A DNA stretch of 64,000 nt, from assembly GCA_963693285.1 (NCBI GenBank), contig OY848917.1:7574118-7638117 (forward strand). The letters run 5' to 3'. Positions 41,831 through 55,108 of the stretch are shown piece by piece; positions within the stretch are counted from its first letter, which is position 1; every line of letters begins with the position of its first letter. This DNA is from Xestospongia muta. Taxonomy: Eukaryota; Porifera; Demospongiae; Haplosclerida; Petrosiidae. The notes under the pieces are model-generated. The model was not told the DNA's origin and did no database searches. It saw nothing but the letters and a program-made list of their open reading frames with translations. Both the position numbers and the translations under genes were made by a program.

Positions 41831-44585
41831 TAATGAATATATCATGGTTGGTAAGTAGTAAACAATTTCTGTGGAATGTACATAGATGATTTGCCATATA
41901 TATAGCATTCACATTAAATGTAGAAGATAGAGGGTTTGGAATAATAGATTATTGGTTTGTAGTACTTGAATAGTATTGCCTCAACATAATATCACTACTC
42001 CAGCTGATACCTAGGAGTATAAATTAATATAAGCAATTAATTATTCCAAAAATTTATAATAACAAAGTCCTTACAATTTGTTAATAGTTTTAAAAATAGT
42101 CCAAATGTGCACTTTTTGACTATTTTAAAGACATTCCAATCACATATACATTAATATGTTAATATTTATCTTTTGCTTAGAATTTATGTTTCATCAATAC
42201 TTTTGTATTTCCAGAATTGTTCATATGAAGACTTATCATGGACTGTTGTTCCTGATGTTATTAATGTTTCTAAATGTTGTGCTAAAGAATATTCAGGAAA
42301 TGCTTGTTCTTCCATTCTTTCAAATTGGCAAACCTGTGCATTAGGTCAATCAGCATCACTGTTTGTACATAACACTAGTATCTTATCACAAGATCGAGTC
42401 AAAGAGATCATTAAAAATATAGGTAAATTTATAAATAGATAATGTATTTTGTTAGATCTTTTATAACTAAACAGCTCAACTACCTGACTCTTATTCATCT
42501 TGTAAAAGAACTGGTGTACCTTTTTTTTGTCAGTACGTTTTTCCTCTTTGTGACTGTAAAACTGGAGATTTATATTTACCATCACAAGAGACGTGTCAAG
42601 AAGTTAGCACTGTTACATGTAGGACACTGTGGCCACTACTAGAACAAGTGATCCAACCACTCAAGTTACCAGATTGCTCAGAATTACCTATAGCTACTTA
42701 CCCACCAGGTATATACTAGTACACAGTTATATGGAATAAATGGTTTTCTATATACACATGTAGATATCACTGGTTCTGGTAACTCAGAGATTAGTTCAAC
42801 TACTGGGACCTCATACTTACCTCAAGATACAGTTTGTGCTGATCAATTTATTAAAGTCAATGGAACATGTTATGCTCGATGTGATAGTTTTGAACAGAGT
42901 CCACATGATGTCACTGTTGTCTTAAAAGGTGCTAGAATGTTTGCTGCTTGTTATGGATTTATTGTTGGAATTGTTGTTATAATTTTATCATTTGTGCGTT
43001 GGAAAACAATGTACATTAATCATAATTTTTACTTCATTTGAGCTAATGCATTGTTTTTATAATATAGGTTGGTTTTTCCTTCAGTTTTTTTAGTTTACAT
43101 GACAGCAGGGTATTGTTGTTTTTGTAAGTATATTATGTGTGTTTTTTCATATCTTACTGTCTCTCTCCCTTTCAGCTATTTTTGTGATTGTTTCACAAAT
43201 TGATGGATCCAATTTGTATTGTAATTCTGTTGCTATAACAAAAGAAAACATCAATTATTCAACTATATTTTGTCAAATATCAGGTGGGAAATGATTTTTT
43301 GTATACATAATTAGTCTAGATGCTAATTAATACTGATATATATGTCTCTTTTAGGAGCAGTAAATCATTATTTTGTGGTAAACCATACATTGTGGTGGTT
43401 CTTTCATGTTTGCTCAATATTTTATAAAATTATGTTCCCCTTGACAGCTAAACTATATGAGAAGAAAGAAAAGTACTTCCATATAGTTTTACTAATTATT
43501 GGTATGTTTCACTACATGTGACAATCATATGACATCAATTTATAAATTCAATCAACATGTTACACCTATAAAACAATTCTTCATTCACTAATTTTCCTAC
43601 ACATGGTACATATTGTTTACAAGTAGTGTTTATGCAAACAGACATTGATTTAATAGTGATATCTAGTTGATTTGTTGCAAACATTTGTTCAATTATTGTA
43701 AACATTTGTTCATGCCATTGCTAATACTGCATGGTACATATTGTTTAAAAGTAGTGTTCATTAGTATGCATACAGATATTCATTTAATAGATGTACATAA
43801 TTGATTTATTATAAACATGTTAATATAATACTACCATAATTCATAACTGTTTTACATTTCACATTTGATGTTATCTCTTTCTAATACTAGGTATCTTCAT
43901 TCCCATACCTGGAGTATTACTAGCACTTTTAGTTCCAGATTGGGGTTATGTAGTTCATGAATTTCCTCCATTTTTATGTACTCCTCAAAATCTAAATCTC
44001 TGGTATTATTCAGGGATTTTACCTCTTAACATTTTTTTAGCTATTGGAGTCATATTGTTTGTTTTAATGTTCTGGAAACTTCATAAAGTAAGAGAATAAT
44101 ACTGACACATTTTAATATTAGTTTTCTTTATCCCACAGCATCAAGGTATATTTCGCACAAGGAAAAAAGGTGCCCTTGGGATCAGTACAGCAGAGAAAAA
44201 GATTCTATTTGTGTTATGTTATTATGTTATATTTGCTATAATCGTGTTGGTGTATTTTAGATATTCAATAGCAGGTGCTGATTCATTTATAGAAGCTTTA
44301 GAGACATATTTCCATTGTCAAGCATTAGGACATCTATCCAATGAAACATCACAGTGTGATCCAAAGGAATATCAACAATATAAGTATCCAGAGCTAGCAG
44401 CAGCTACCAATTTTTTATTTGCATTTGTTACCACATCACATTTAACCTTTGTCATCAACTGGAGCACTGTTGCCAAATTCTGTTCACAATATTTTCACAA
44501 GAAACAAAAATCATCAAATGTCTTTCTCCCTATTACTATTTCACCTGTTGTGACTGACATCACAGATAGCTCTCAATTGCAATAA

Positions 44586-45235
44586 TTGTATTTGAAGCAT
44601 TTGGTTGTGTTTTGTTATTATAAATTGTTTTGTTTTAAAGTAAACATGAGTTTTCTTTTAAAATATAATTATAACAAGACTTTACTACATGGTTATTAAC
44701 TACTTTCTATATACATTCAATAAATTTTATTGTTAACACTGATTGGTAACTGGTAGCATTTATCGTTTTGAAATGACAATTTAAAAGTCATATTAATTGC
44801 TGGTTTAGGCTGTATCTGAGAAGATGGTTGTAATTTTAAGAGTAGGGAGGTAAAAAACAAACAATAATGAGCACCACATTATTAATTAATTAAAGCAGCC
44901 CGCCCGTGTAATGGAAACAATGAATTTAATTGCAGTGGCCTTATCAAATTTTATTATTCGAAATTCCAAACAAAAATATGTATACATATATTATAGATAA
45001 AGAAAAGCTCCCATTATTAAATTGAATAGTCATAACTGTAGTTATAATGTTTTGTCTGATTCACAATCACTTAGATTGCATGCATCCTATAAAGACATAA
45101 TTTGTTATGATTATAATTGCTATGTATTTGAACAAAGTACCAGAATTTCAGCAGAAAACTAAAGACACACTTGAACAGTCTTTCCCCATATTACCAAGCT
45201 TTGTTGCAGCTTTAGAACTTAATGTGGGAATGTAC
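44586..45235. other. FL5-FL6 spacer, left part
   Basis: FL5 3' UTR up to about 44830, then a switch to intron-2-like sequence also found at about 21860 and 28810. The antisense integrase block present after FL4, FL6 and FL7 is missing, so this junction derives from a different recombination product. Confidence 0.6.
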
Positions 45236-45290
45236 CTGTCATATCTGACATCACAGATAGCACTCAATTGCAATAATTGTATTTAAAGTA
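45236..45290 (+). pseudogene. Receptor relic C: orphan exon 10 tail
   Basis: CATATCTGACATCACAGATA, then GCACTCAATTGCAATAAT, equal to the last codons and stop of the receptor genes, preceded by intron-2-like DNA. Third example of the same collapse seen at 22141 and 29101. Confidence 0.65.
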
Positions 45291-46139
45291 ATAGATTGTG
45301 TTTTATTATTATACATTGCTTTGTTTTGACATGAGTGTTCTTTTTAAAATTGACTATAACTGATTTTGTAGTTAATTCTCATAGTAAAGCATATTGGGAT
45401 CAATAATAATATATTGCTACGTTCATAGGAAGTAAACAATAGACAGACAACACAAACCACAGTTCTGTCAATTTAAGAGGAAAAGAACAAGCACTTTCTG
45501 AATAAATTTTAACATGATACTATGTAAAATTATTAACAATAGGAACCAAACTCATTAGTTAGATAATGGTTGGAGGTTTATCAGCACTTTTAAGATAACA
45601 TGAGTGTCTTTTAGAATGTGATTATAACAGGACTTTATTGTTGAGTTATTAAATACTTTCTAAATATCATTCATCAACTTTTATTATTTGCACTGGTTGT
45701 TATGTTGTAGCATTTAGTTGATTGTATTCCTTTCACCAACACTGGAACAAAAGCACAAAATTATTATTATATGATTGTACATCGTTACTGCCCTTACTTG
45801 AATGTTAGTAATCTTGATTCTATTTGCTAATATAAGCAAATATTTTCAACTAGATTGTTCATAAAAATGATGTTTTCTAAAGCAATGTAGAAAAACTGTC
45901 AAACGTATCTTTAGAATGCACTTGGTATATAAATAACATACATATATGAATAACCATACCATATATACGAACATTTTTGGTACATCTATTAACAATACAT
46001 AAGCATACATTCAATAGTAAGAATGTTGAACACTCCATTTAAACATCTGTACATCTATGAAAAATGCTGGTTATTGAAAAAATAGAGCTTTCTGTATCTC
46101 AAGAGGAAAAACTTTTAAATATAACTATTTAAGAAATAT

Positions 46140-46278
46140 GTGACCTGATTTGTTATAAGGGACCACTTCTGTCAATACATTTGTCACATGATTTGTGAAA
46201 AGGAACAATTGTTAAAACACCTCAAAAAAAAGTTTTGTAACTATACAGTTACTGTAATAGTTGTGTATACATACATAC

Positions 46279-46338
<60 letters not shown>

Positions 46339-46450
46339 CAACTGCGAGTATAGAAAACTCTTTTTAGACATGTTTGACAGTGGTCCCTTTTAAGAAATCA
46401 GGTCACAACTATTTTGTCAGAAGTTGTCCTTTATTGCAAATCAGGTCAAA
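46140..46450. mobile_element. Foldback element (family B) with an internal (TA)n tract
   Basis: Starts GTGACCTGATTTGTTATAAG and ends with the inverted motif GCAAATCAGGTC. The (TA)n run at 46273-46337 replaces the (CA)n of the copy at 30013. Confidence 0.75.
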
Positions 46451-46774
46451 TGTTGTAAGAAGGAATGAAACGAGTTAGCTTTGCAGTTCATCTAATATTA
46501 ATATAAAGTTGCAAAATGTCATTAAAATTATTATATCTATTAGTATCACCATTAAACTGATTTTTTTGTAGTTTATTCACATTATAAAACACATTCACTG
46601 GTCAAATAAGAATTTTAAATTAAGTTAAACAATAGACTAACAACACAAACCACAGTTATGTCAATTGAGAGGAAATAGTAAACATTTTCTACATAAACAT
46701 TAGCATGTAAGTTACTAACAACCAGAACCAAACTCTAATACATTCCCTAGAAATGTGTTGGAATACTAACTTGA

Positions 46775-47179
46775 ATGCTTTATTTTCTTTAGGAAGTTCC
46801 AATGCATTGTTAGTCTAATCAATTTAGAAAATTTTCAGTCACAAGGACTTTAATGACCTAGCTAATATCTGAATAATAATCTTTGATGTTATAGAGAAAC
46901 ATGAGATATTTATCAAGGAAATTGATAACTAGGATTTATAAACATGTGTATTTTATCAGTTGAGAGATGTTCATAATTATTATTAGCATCAAAAGGAATT
47001 ATTAATAAATTGTCTAAAATAGTTTTCCTCATGAACATAATGGTGTTCTGTTACAATAATATTACTATATCAATACTTAGTGGTCAAACCAGTTTATGGT
47101 ACCAGTTTATGATACCAGTTTATGAATAAATTCAGATTCTAATTTCATTTTCTTAGTTACATTGTCTTACTGATAAATA
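46775..47179 (+). promoter_or_regulatory. Conserved upstream block of FL6
   Basis: Copy of the shared upstream block, uninterrupted, with ACCAGTTTATG motifs at about 47088-47125 and TTTTCTTAG shortly before the ATG. Regulatory role inferred only. Confidence 0.45.
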
Positions 47180-50100
47180 ATGGAGGAGACAGAAGTCAGA
47201 GATCACTCTAAAGCAATTAAATTTGTATCCAATTCAAGTCCTGCAATAGAACAGATAGAACTGTCTAAAACTCAATATTTTACAACCAAACCTAGTACCA
47301 AGAAAAACAAAGTTAAGAGATGGTTCTCTAGTTCAGAAGATGATAATACGACTTTTTACTGTTGTTGTAATATTTCGCCAAAAGTAGCAAAATGCCTTGA
47401 ATTATCAGGACTTATTACTGGCATAGTCATTGTACTGATATTGTTCATTATTCCCATAATAAGTCGTTATGACTTAGTAAGTGAATAAAAATGCACCAAT
47501 AATTAATGTTAATTGCTTTTTATATTTTTTATTACATTTATAGAAAATGAGTAGTCGACAGCCCAACAACATTAATACACCAGATACTTCTAATACAACT
47601 GTAAGTTAAACTTTATCATCAACTTTTTTAGCATTTGAAACCCACAAAACATATTATGTGGCCTGATTTGCAAATAATGGACCACTCTGGCATAACATTT
47701 GTGATCTGATTTGTGAAAAGGGACCACTGTTAAAACATCTCTGAAAACAGTTTTGTCGAATTATATTTGCTATATATAAACATTTATTCATCGTAATTGT
47801 TGTTTATTCCTTTTTACAAATCAGGTCACAAATGTTTTGACAGAGGTGGTCTCTTATTACAAATCATGCTACATATGATGTATACATACATTATAAATAG
47901 AAGTTGCTGTTATTAAATTGACTGCAGTGTTTTTCTGATTCATAATCACTTCAGTTTCAAATGTTTTTACATATTTAGTCTTGATTACTAATTATTACGG
48001 AAATGACGTCTCAGAAGACAGAAGATTGACAACAGTATAATTAACCATTCTGATTATTTCATAATAATTAGTAAATAGAGTTTGAAGCCGCTATTATACA
48101 GAACAGTTAGTCTGTTACTAAATGTCATTTTTGAGAAGTCATTTGTTAAAGTATATGAATTATTAGCACAACAATAGTTTCATAAATAGTCCAAATATAC
48201 ACTTTTTGACATTTTGAAAGACATTCTAATCACATATACATTTGTTGACATTTGTCTTTTGCTTAGAATTTATGTTTCATCAATACTTTTTTGTATTCCC
48301 AGAATTGTTCATATGAAGACTTATCATGGACTGTTGTTCCTGATGTTATTAATGTTTCTAAATGTTGTGCTAAAGCATATTCAGGAAATGCTTGTTCTTC
48401 CTTTCTTTCAAATTGGCAAACCTGTGCATTAGGTCAATCAACAACAGTGTTTGTACATAACACTAGTATCTTATCACATGATCGAGTCAAAGAGATCATT
48501 ACAAAGTTAGGTAACTTAAAAATAATCAATGTGACATTGTTAGATATCTTTAAATGTAACAGCTCAACTCCCTGACTCTTACTCAACCTGTAAAAGAACT
48601 GGTGTATCTTTTCTTTGTCAATATATCTTTCCTCTTTGTGACTGTAAAACTGGAGATTTATATTTACCCTCACAAGAGACATGTGAAGAAATTAGTACTG
48701 TTACATGTAAAACATTGTGGCCACTACTGGAACAACTGATCCAGCCACTCAAGTTACCAGATTGCTCAGAATTACCTATAGCTACTTACCCTTCAGGTAT
48801 ATACATGTACACAGTTATATGGAATAAGTGGATTTCTATATACACATGTAGATATCATTGGTTCTGGTAACTCAGACATTAGTCCTACTACTGGCACTTC
48901 ATCTTTACCTCAAGATACAGTTTGTGCTGATCAATTTATTAAAGTCAATGGAACATGTTATGCTCGATGTGATAGTTTTGAACAGAGTCCACATGATGTC
49001 ACTGTTGTCTTAAAAAGTATACGGCAGTTTGCTGCTTGTTATGGATTTACTGTTGGAATTGTTGTTATAATCTTATCATTTGTGCGTAGGAAAACAATGT
49101 ATGCTAATCGTAATGTTTACTTTATTTGAGCTAATACATTGCCTTATCTAGGTTGGTTTTTCCTTCAGTTTTTTTAGTTTACATGACTGTAGTATATTGT
49201 ATTTTTGGTAAGCAAATGATATGTGTGTTCCTTTCATCTCTTACTGTATCTCTTCCCTTCAGCTATTTTTATGTTTGTTTCACTAATTGATAGATCCAGT
49301 TTATATTGTAATTCTGTTGCTATAACAAAAGAAAACTTTAATGATTCAACATCATTTTGTCTTATAGCAGGTTGGACAATGATTACCTGTATACATAATT
49401 AATTGAGACTCAAACTGATGCTCATATATGTCTCTTTTAGGAGCAGTATTTCATTATTTTGTTCTAAACATTACATTGTGGTGGTTCTTTCATGTTTGTT
49501 CAATATTCTATAAAATCATGTTCCCCTTGACAGCTAAACAATATCAGAAAAAAGAAAAGTACTTCCATATAGTTTTATTAGTTACTGGTATGTTTCACTA
49601 CATGTGACTATCATATGACATTAATTTATAAATTCAGTCAACAAGTTACACCTATCAAACATTTCTTCATTCGCTAATTTTCCTATACATATTGTAGTGT
49701 TTTATGCAAACAGACATTCATTTAATAGTGATACCTAGTTGATTTGTTGGAAACATTTGTTTAATTATTAAACATGTGTTCATGCCGTTGCTAATACTTC
49801 ATGGTACATATTGCTTAAAAATAGTGTTCATTCGTATGCACACAGATATTCATTTAATAGATGTAAATAGTTGATTTATTATAAACATTTTAATATAATA
49901 CTAGCATAATTGTATGTCTTTCACACTTGATGTTGTCTCATTCCAATACTAGGTATCTTCATTCCTATACCTGGAGTATTACTAGCACTTTTAGTTCCAG
50001 ATTGGGGTTATGTAGTTCATGAATTTCCTCCATTTTTATGTACTCCTCAAAATCTAAATCTCTGGTATTATTCAGGGAATTTACCTCTTAACATTTTAAT

Positions 50101-50638
50101 AGCTATTGGCGTCATATTGTTTCTTCTAATGTTCTGGAAACTTCATAAAGTAAGAGAATAATACTGACACATTTTAATATTAGTTTTCTTTATTCTACAG
50201 CATCAAGGTATATTTCGCACAAGGAAAAAAGGTGCTCTTGGGATCAGTACAGCAGAGAAAAAGATTCTATTTGTGTTGTGTTATTATGTTATATTTGGTG
50301 TGATCATGTTGGTGTATTTTGGATTCTTTACAGCAGATACTGATTTCTTTATAGAAGCTCTAGAGACATATTTACATTGCCAGGCATTAGGACATCTACT
50401 CAATCAAACATCACAGTGTGATCCAAAGGAATATCAACAATATGTCTATCCAGAGCTAGCAGCAGCTACCTATTTTTTATTGGCATTTATCACCACAGCA
50501 ACTTTAATGTTTGTCATCAACTGGAGCACTGTTGCCAAATTCTGCTCACAATATTTTCGTGAGAAACAAAAATCATCAAATGATATGCTCCCTAATCCAA
50601 TGGTGAATGACATCACAGATAGCTCTCAATTGCAATAA
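47180..50638 (+). CDS. FL6: Frizzled-like class F receptor with an N-terminal membrane anchor
   Basis: Exons: 47180-47476, 47544-47600, 48303-48510, 48563-48796, 48852-49098, 49152-49207, 49263-49370, 49441-49587, 49953-50149, 50201-50638; 662 residues, open throughout. The first base of exon 2 is A rather than G (TATAG then AAAATGAGT), changing Glu to Lys and leaving a weaker acceptor context, but the frame holds. Intron 2 is only 702 bp, about 1.1 kb shorter than in FL4 and FL7, by an internal deletion. Cys cluster TTFYCCCNISP; CRD NCSYEDLSWTVVP to LPDCSELP, with EEISTVTCKTLWPLL replacing QEVSTVTCRTLWPLL. Helix 6/loop: FGVIMLVYFGFFTADTDFF differs from FL4 and FL7 (FRFATADADSF). C-terminus NWSTVAKFCSQYF, no KTxxxW. 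Confidence 0.87.
47656..47874. mobile_element. Long-TIR foldback element (family A) in FL6 intron 2
   Basis: Same element and position as in FL3-FL5 and FL7. Despite the shortened intron, the element is retained. Confidence 0.75.
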
Positions 50639-51253
50639 TTGTATTTGAAGCATTTGATTGTGTTTTGTTATTATACATTGTTTTGTTTAAAAAGTTTTTA
50701 AAAGTAAACATGAGTTTTCTTTTAAAACATAATTATAACAGGACTTTACTGAATGGTTATTAACTACTTTCTAAATTACATTTAATAAATTTATTGTTAA
50801 CACTGATTGGTAATTTATAGCATTTATCATATTGAAATGACAATTTAAAGGCATAATAATTTTAAGGGTCTTGATGTTTGTGTCTTATTGGTCACATCAA
50901 ATTATCACCATTAAGTAAAAATCAGAGTAAAATTACTCCATAAATTATTGAAGTACTCTTGGGAAACTTGATGAATTATAATTGAATGTTTTATCCTATA
51001 AGAGTACAAACAAGCTATCACATTTATTTATCCAACTAATTAATACATCTTACGTACTTATCAAAAAGGCTAGTTTGACTTTCTATTTGATTATGAGAGG
51101 TTATCTGTACTATTAAAGTAGGCAGTGGAGGAATAAAGTCATAAAGAAGTTGATCATTACACTACAAAATATTTCATTATATAATTATAATATACAATAT
51201 TATCCAAACTTACGTATTCATCATTAGGTTGGTTTATATAATTATGGTTTCAG
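50639..51253. other. FL6 3' flank
   Basis: 3' UTR and spacer, collinear with 35620-36238 and 59688-60300. Nothing else is recognised. Confidence 0.6.
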
Positions 51254-52060
51254 TTAAGCATCGCTTACTCTTGGAATGATGTAATCAGGATCAGAAACTC
51301 CTTGAAGAGAATATATTCCTTTATCATAATGTTTGATAACGAAGTGTGGACCAGTATAGCATCTATCTATCTTTCCTTCTGCTCCTTTTTTCCTTCTCAT
51401 ATCCTTCATCAACACTTTCTTTTCATACAAAAGCACTGAGATAAACATGCTTTCTATTAAAATTTTTGTTTTGATTCTCTTGTCCTTTCTGAATATTGTT
51501 TTTAACTACTTAAAGTTCCTCTAGCCTATGGTTCTTTGAACTGTTTGAGTGAGATCTTTTTCTTTAGATAGTTGGTCTAATAGGTCTTCTGGGCTCTTAT
51601 TGTCAATTTCAATGTCAATTGGAAAGAAGGCTTATGTCAAACATGAGTTCAAATGGAGTACAGGCAGTGGACTCATAAATTGCAGTGTTGTATACATATG
51701 TGCATGTATATAGAAAGTCATCTCAAACATTCTTGTCAAGGACAAATTTAATGGGCATACTGTAAAGGGTCTGATTTATTAAGTCCATTTGCCTGTAAAA
51801 ATTAAAACAAGTTTGACCAATACTATATTTTCTAAACACATAAGGGTAGAAAATACACTTACTTCCCAATTATTTAATTTGACAACTCATTATCTAACTT
51901 ATTTTTAAATTCCTTACTATTGTCACTTGTTATTATTTTAAGAATTACCATCCTCTTAAAGATTTAACAAAATGAACAAACTAAATAACTTTGAATGCAT
52001 CAATGCACACTGTCAGTCAATAGACCTTAAGAATTATTCATATTTGCCTAATGCATTCAT
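51254..52060 (-). mobile_element. Retroelement-type integrase remnant, copy 2
   Basis: Collinear with copy 1. The C-terminal piece 51254-51448 (KKVLMKDMRRKKGAEGKIDR, GPHFVIKHYDKGIYSLQ) is open; upstream pieces are broken in the same way as in copies 1 and 3, showing that the element had decayed before the spacer was duplicated. Confidence 0.72.
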
Positions 52061-52134
52061 CACAAGCAAAATGATGTTCTGTGACAATGTTGATTCTTTG
52101 AGTTATTCCAGATGTAAGGTAAAAGGATATAAAA

Positions 52135-52470
<336 letters not shown>

Positions 52471-52904
52471 TAAGGAAGAACAGTCATTTCTTACACAGAA
52501 AAAGAAAGCGATGATATAATAATTGATACATTCTACAATTGCATGTGTTGAGATGACAAAGTTGCTTGTGATAAATGAGAAATGTGTTACAAACAGAAAC
52601 TCAAAGATACAATAAATAATAACAAGAACCTAAAGTTAACATACAGAAACTGACATTGAAATTAGTAGCATTACATCCTCCATTAATATAACTAAACTAT
52701 TATAGTCTGTTTCTTGAACACGTCTAAGGCTCTACTTACAGTTATATTCACAGTACTTATAACAGATCCAATTATTAAGCAAGATAATAAAATTTCAATA
52801 CTTACTATGTATATAATGGATGAGAAATATGTAATCAGGTAATTGTGTGCATACAAGAGAGAATGTAGCTAATGATGTCTATATATGACAAACACTTGGA
52901 CTTT

Positions 52905-53430
52905 AACATTCACCTCTACTGAGACTAGATTACTTTGAGAAGGTAAAGGATCAACTGTGTTGTCAACCTGTGAAATTGTTAAATTAGCTTATCGTTTAGT
53001 AGTCTTCAGTTTCTTCTTGATTTCATTCCTCTCATCCATGGATGCACACCTGTACAATAACAAGATAAAGCCGTAAGAACTTCATAATTAAAATATCAAT
53101 AATTTGATAACTGCACAATTGACTTAATTGATATTATCTATTAATAACTTACTTCAGTTTATTACCCTTGCATTTTCTAGATGGCTTCTGGCAAGTAGAA
53201 TGAAATTTTGGCTGTGTTTCATTTTTTTTCCAGGAGCAACAAAATTAATTACAATAAACAGTTGTACTTCTTCCTCTGTACTGGTCTGTGTAGTTAGTAC
53301 AGCTTTATATAAGAGAGAATTAATTAACTGAAGATATGGGTGGACACCTTTGTTCTCAACAGTTAGTTTGGAAGTCAACGCATTGATGTACTGAGAACTT
53401 AATGCTAGTTGAGATGTGGATCTATACAAA
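52905..53430 (-). pseudogene. Unrecognised antisense coding fragment, copy 2 (two exons)
   Basis: Exon A (about 53154-53430): TSQLALSSQYINALTSKLTV, then VHPYLQLINSLLYKAVLTTQ without the stop seen in the other copies, then EEEVQLFIVINFVAPGKK; a 1-base loss near 53230 shifts the last part. Exon B (about 52905-53050), after a TACAG acceptor: CASMDERNEIKKKLKTTK followed by a VDxxDPLPSQSNLVSVE-type end and a GTGAAT donor. The splice sites suggest a once functional multi-exon gene on the minus strand. I cannot name the family. Confidence 0.5.
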
Positions 53431-53504
53431 TAATAGATAATATAAAATTTTAATCATAATACCAACAAACAACCTGTGTCGCTATTCTCTTTATCTGGAG
53501 GTGA

Positions 53505-54704
53505 ATGTATTTAAAGTAATAAATTGTGTTTCATTATTATATATTGCTTTGTTTTGACATGAGTGTTCTTTTTAAAATTGAATATAACTGATTTTGTAGT
53601 TAATTCTCATAGTAAAGCATATTGGGGTAAATAATAATATATTGCTCGTTCATAGGAAGTAAACAATAGACAGACAACACAAACCACTGTTCTGTCAATA
53701 TAAGAGGAAATGAAAAAACACTTTCTGAATACATTTTAGCATGATACTATGAAAAATTATTAACAATAGGAACCAAACTCTAAACATATTGGTTAGATAA
53801 TGGTTGGAGGTTTATTAGCACTTTTAAGATAACATGAGTGTCTTTTAGAATGTGATTATAACAGGACTTTATTGTTGAGTTATTAAATACTTTCTAAATA
53901 TCATTCATCAACTTTTATTATTTGCACTGGTTGTTATGTTGTAGCATTTAGTTGATTGTATTCCTTTCACCAACACTGGAACAAAAGTACAAAATTATTA
54001 TCATATGATTGTACATCGTTACTGCCCTTACTTGAATGTTAGTAATCTTGATTCTATTTGCTAATATAAGCAAATATTTTCAACTAGATTGTTCATAAAA
54101 ATGATGTTTTCTAAGCAATGTAGAAAAACTGTCAAATATATCTTTAGAATCCACTTGGTATATAAATAACATACATATATGAATAACCATACCATATATA
54201 AGAATATTTTTGGTACATCTATTAACAATACATAATTATACATTCAATAGTAAGAATGTTGAACACTCCATTTAAACATCTGTAGATCTATGAAAAGTGC
54301 TGGTTATTGAAAAGATAGAGCTTTCTGTATGTCAAGAGGAAAAACATTTAAATATAACTATTTAAGAAATATGTGACCTGATTTGTTATAAGCGATCACT
54401 TCTGTCAATACATTTGTCACATGATTTGTGAAAAGGAACAATTGTTAAAACACCTGTCATAAAATTTATTATATCTATCAGTATCACCATTATTTTGTAG
54501 TTTATTCACATGATAAAACACTTTCACTGGTCAAATAAGAATTTTAAATTAAGTTAAACAACAGACAGACAACACAAACCACAGTTATGTCAATTGAGAG
54601 GAAATAGTAAACATTATCTACATAAACATTAGCATGTAAGTTACTAACAACAAGATCCAAACTCTAATACATTGCCTAGAAATGTGTTGCAATATTAACT
54701 GGAA
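53505..54704. other. Shared spacer block after FL6
   Basis: Collinear with 37970-39029 and 62200-63250; starts with a receptor-type 3' UTR scrap and includes a truncated family B foldback element near 54370-54460. No gene is seen. Confidence 0.6.
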
Positions 54705-55108
54705 TGCTTTATTTTCTTTAGGAATTTCCAATGCATTGTTAGTCTAATCAATTCAGAAAAATTTTCAGTCACAAGGACTGTAATGACCCAGCTAATATCT
54801 GAATAATAATCTTTGATGTTATAAAGAAACATGAGATATCTATCAAGGAAATTGATAACTAGGATTATAAACATCTGCACTTTATCAATTGAGAGATGTT
54901 CATAATTATTATTAGCATCAAAAGGAATTATTAATAAATTGTCTAAAATAGTTTTCCTCATGAACATAATGGTGTTCTGTTACAATAGTATTACTATATC
55001 AATACATAATGGTCAAACCAGTTTATGGTACCAGTTTATTATACCAGTTTATGAATAAATTCAGATTCTAATTTCATTTTCTTAGTTACAGTGTCTTACT
55101 GATAAATT
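54705..55108 (+). promoter_or_regulatory. Conserved upstream block of FL7
   Basis: Copy of the shared upstream block, uninterrupted; the CAGTGTCTTACTG at 55089-55101 is the empty-site equivalent of the insertion before FL5. Regulatory role inferred only. Confidence 0.45.

Larger units (their letters stand above)
40037..44585 (+). pseudogene. FL5: Frizzled-like class F receptor, intact except for a +1 frameshift in exon 1
   Basis: Exons: 40037-40334, 40402-40458, 42215-42422, 42475-42708, 42764-43010, 43068-43123, 43176-43283, 43355-43501, 43891-44087, 44139-44585. Exon 1 is 298 bp where FL3, FL4, FL6 and FL7 have 297: an extra A near 40161 (ACCAAGACAAAACAAAG) shifts the frame before the Cys cluster and anchor. 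No in-frame ATG restores a full N-terminus. All other exons are open with conserved splice sites and would give the usual 665-residue receptor: CRD NCSYEDLSWTVVP to LPDCSELP, stalk NGTCYARC, seven helices, C-terminal SPVVTDITDSSQLQ. It may be a young pseudogene, a polymorphism or an assembly error, or use another copy's exon 1. Its start is also separated from the upstream block by an insertion. Confidence 0.75.
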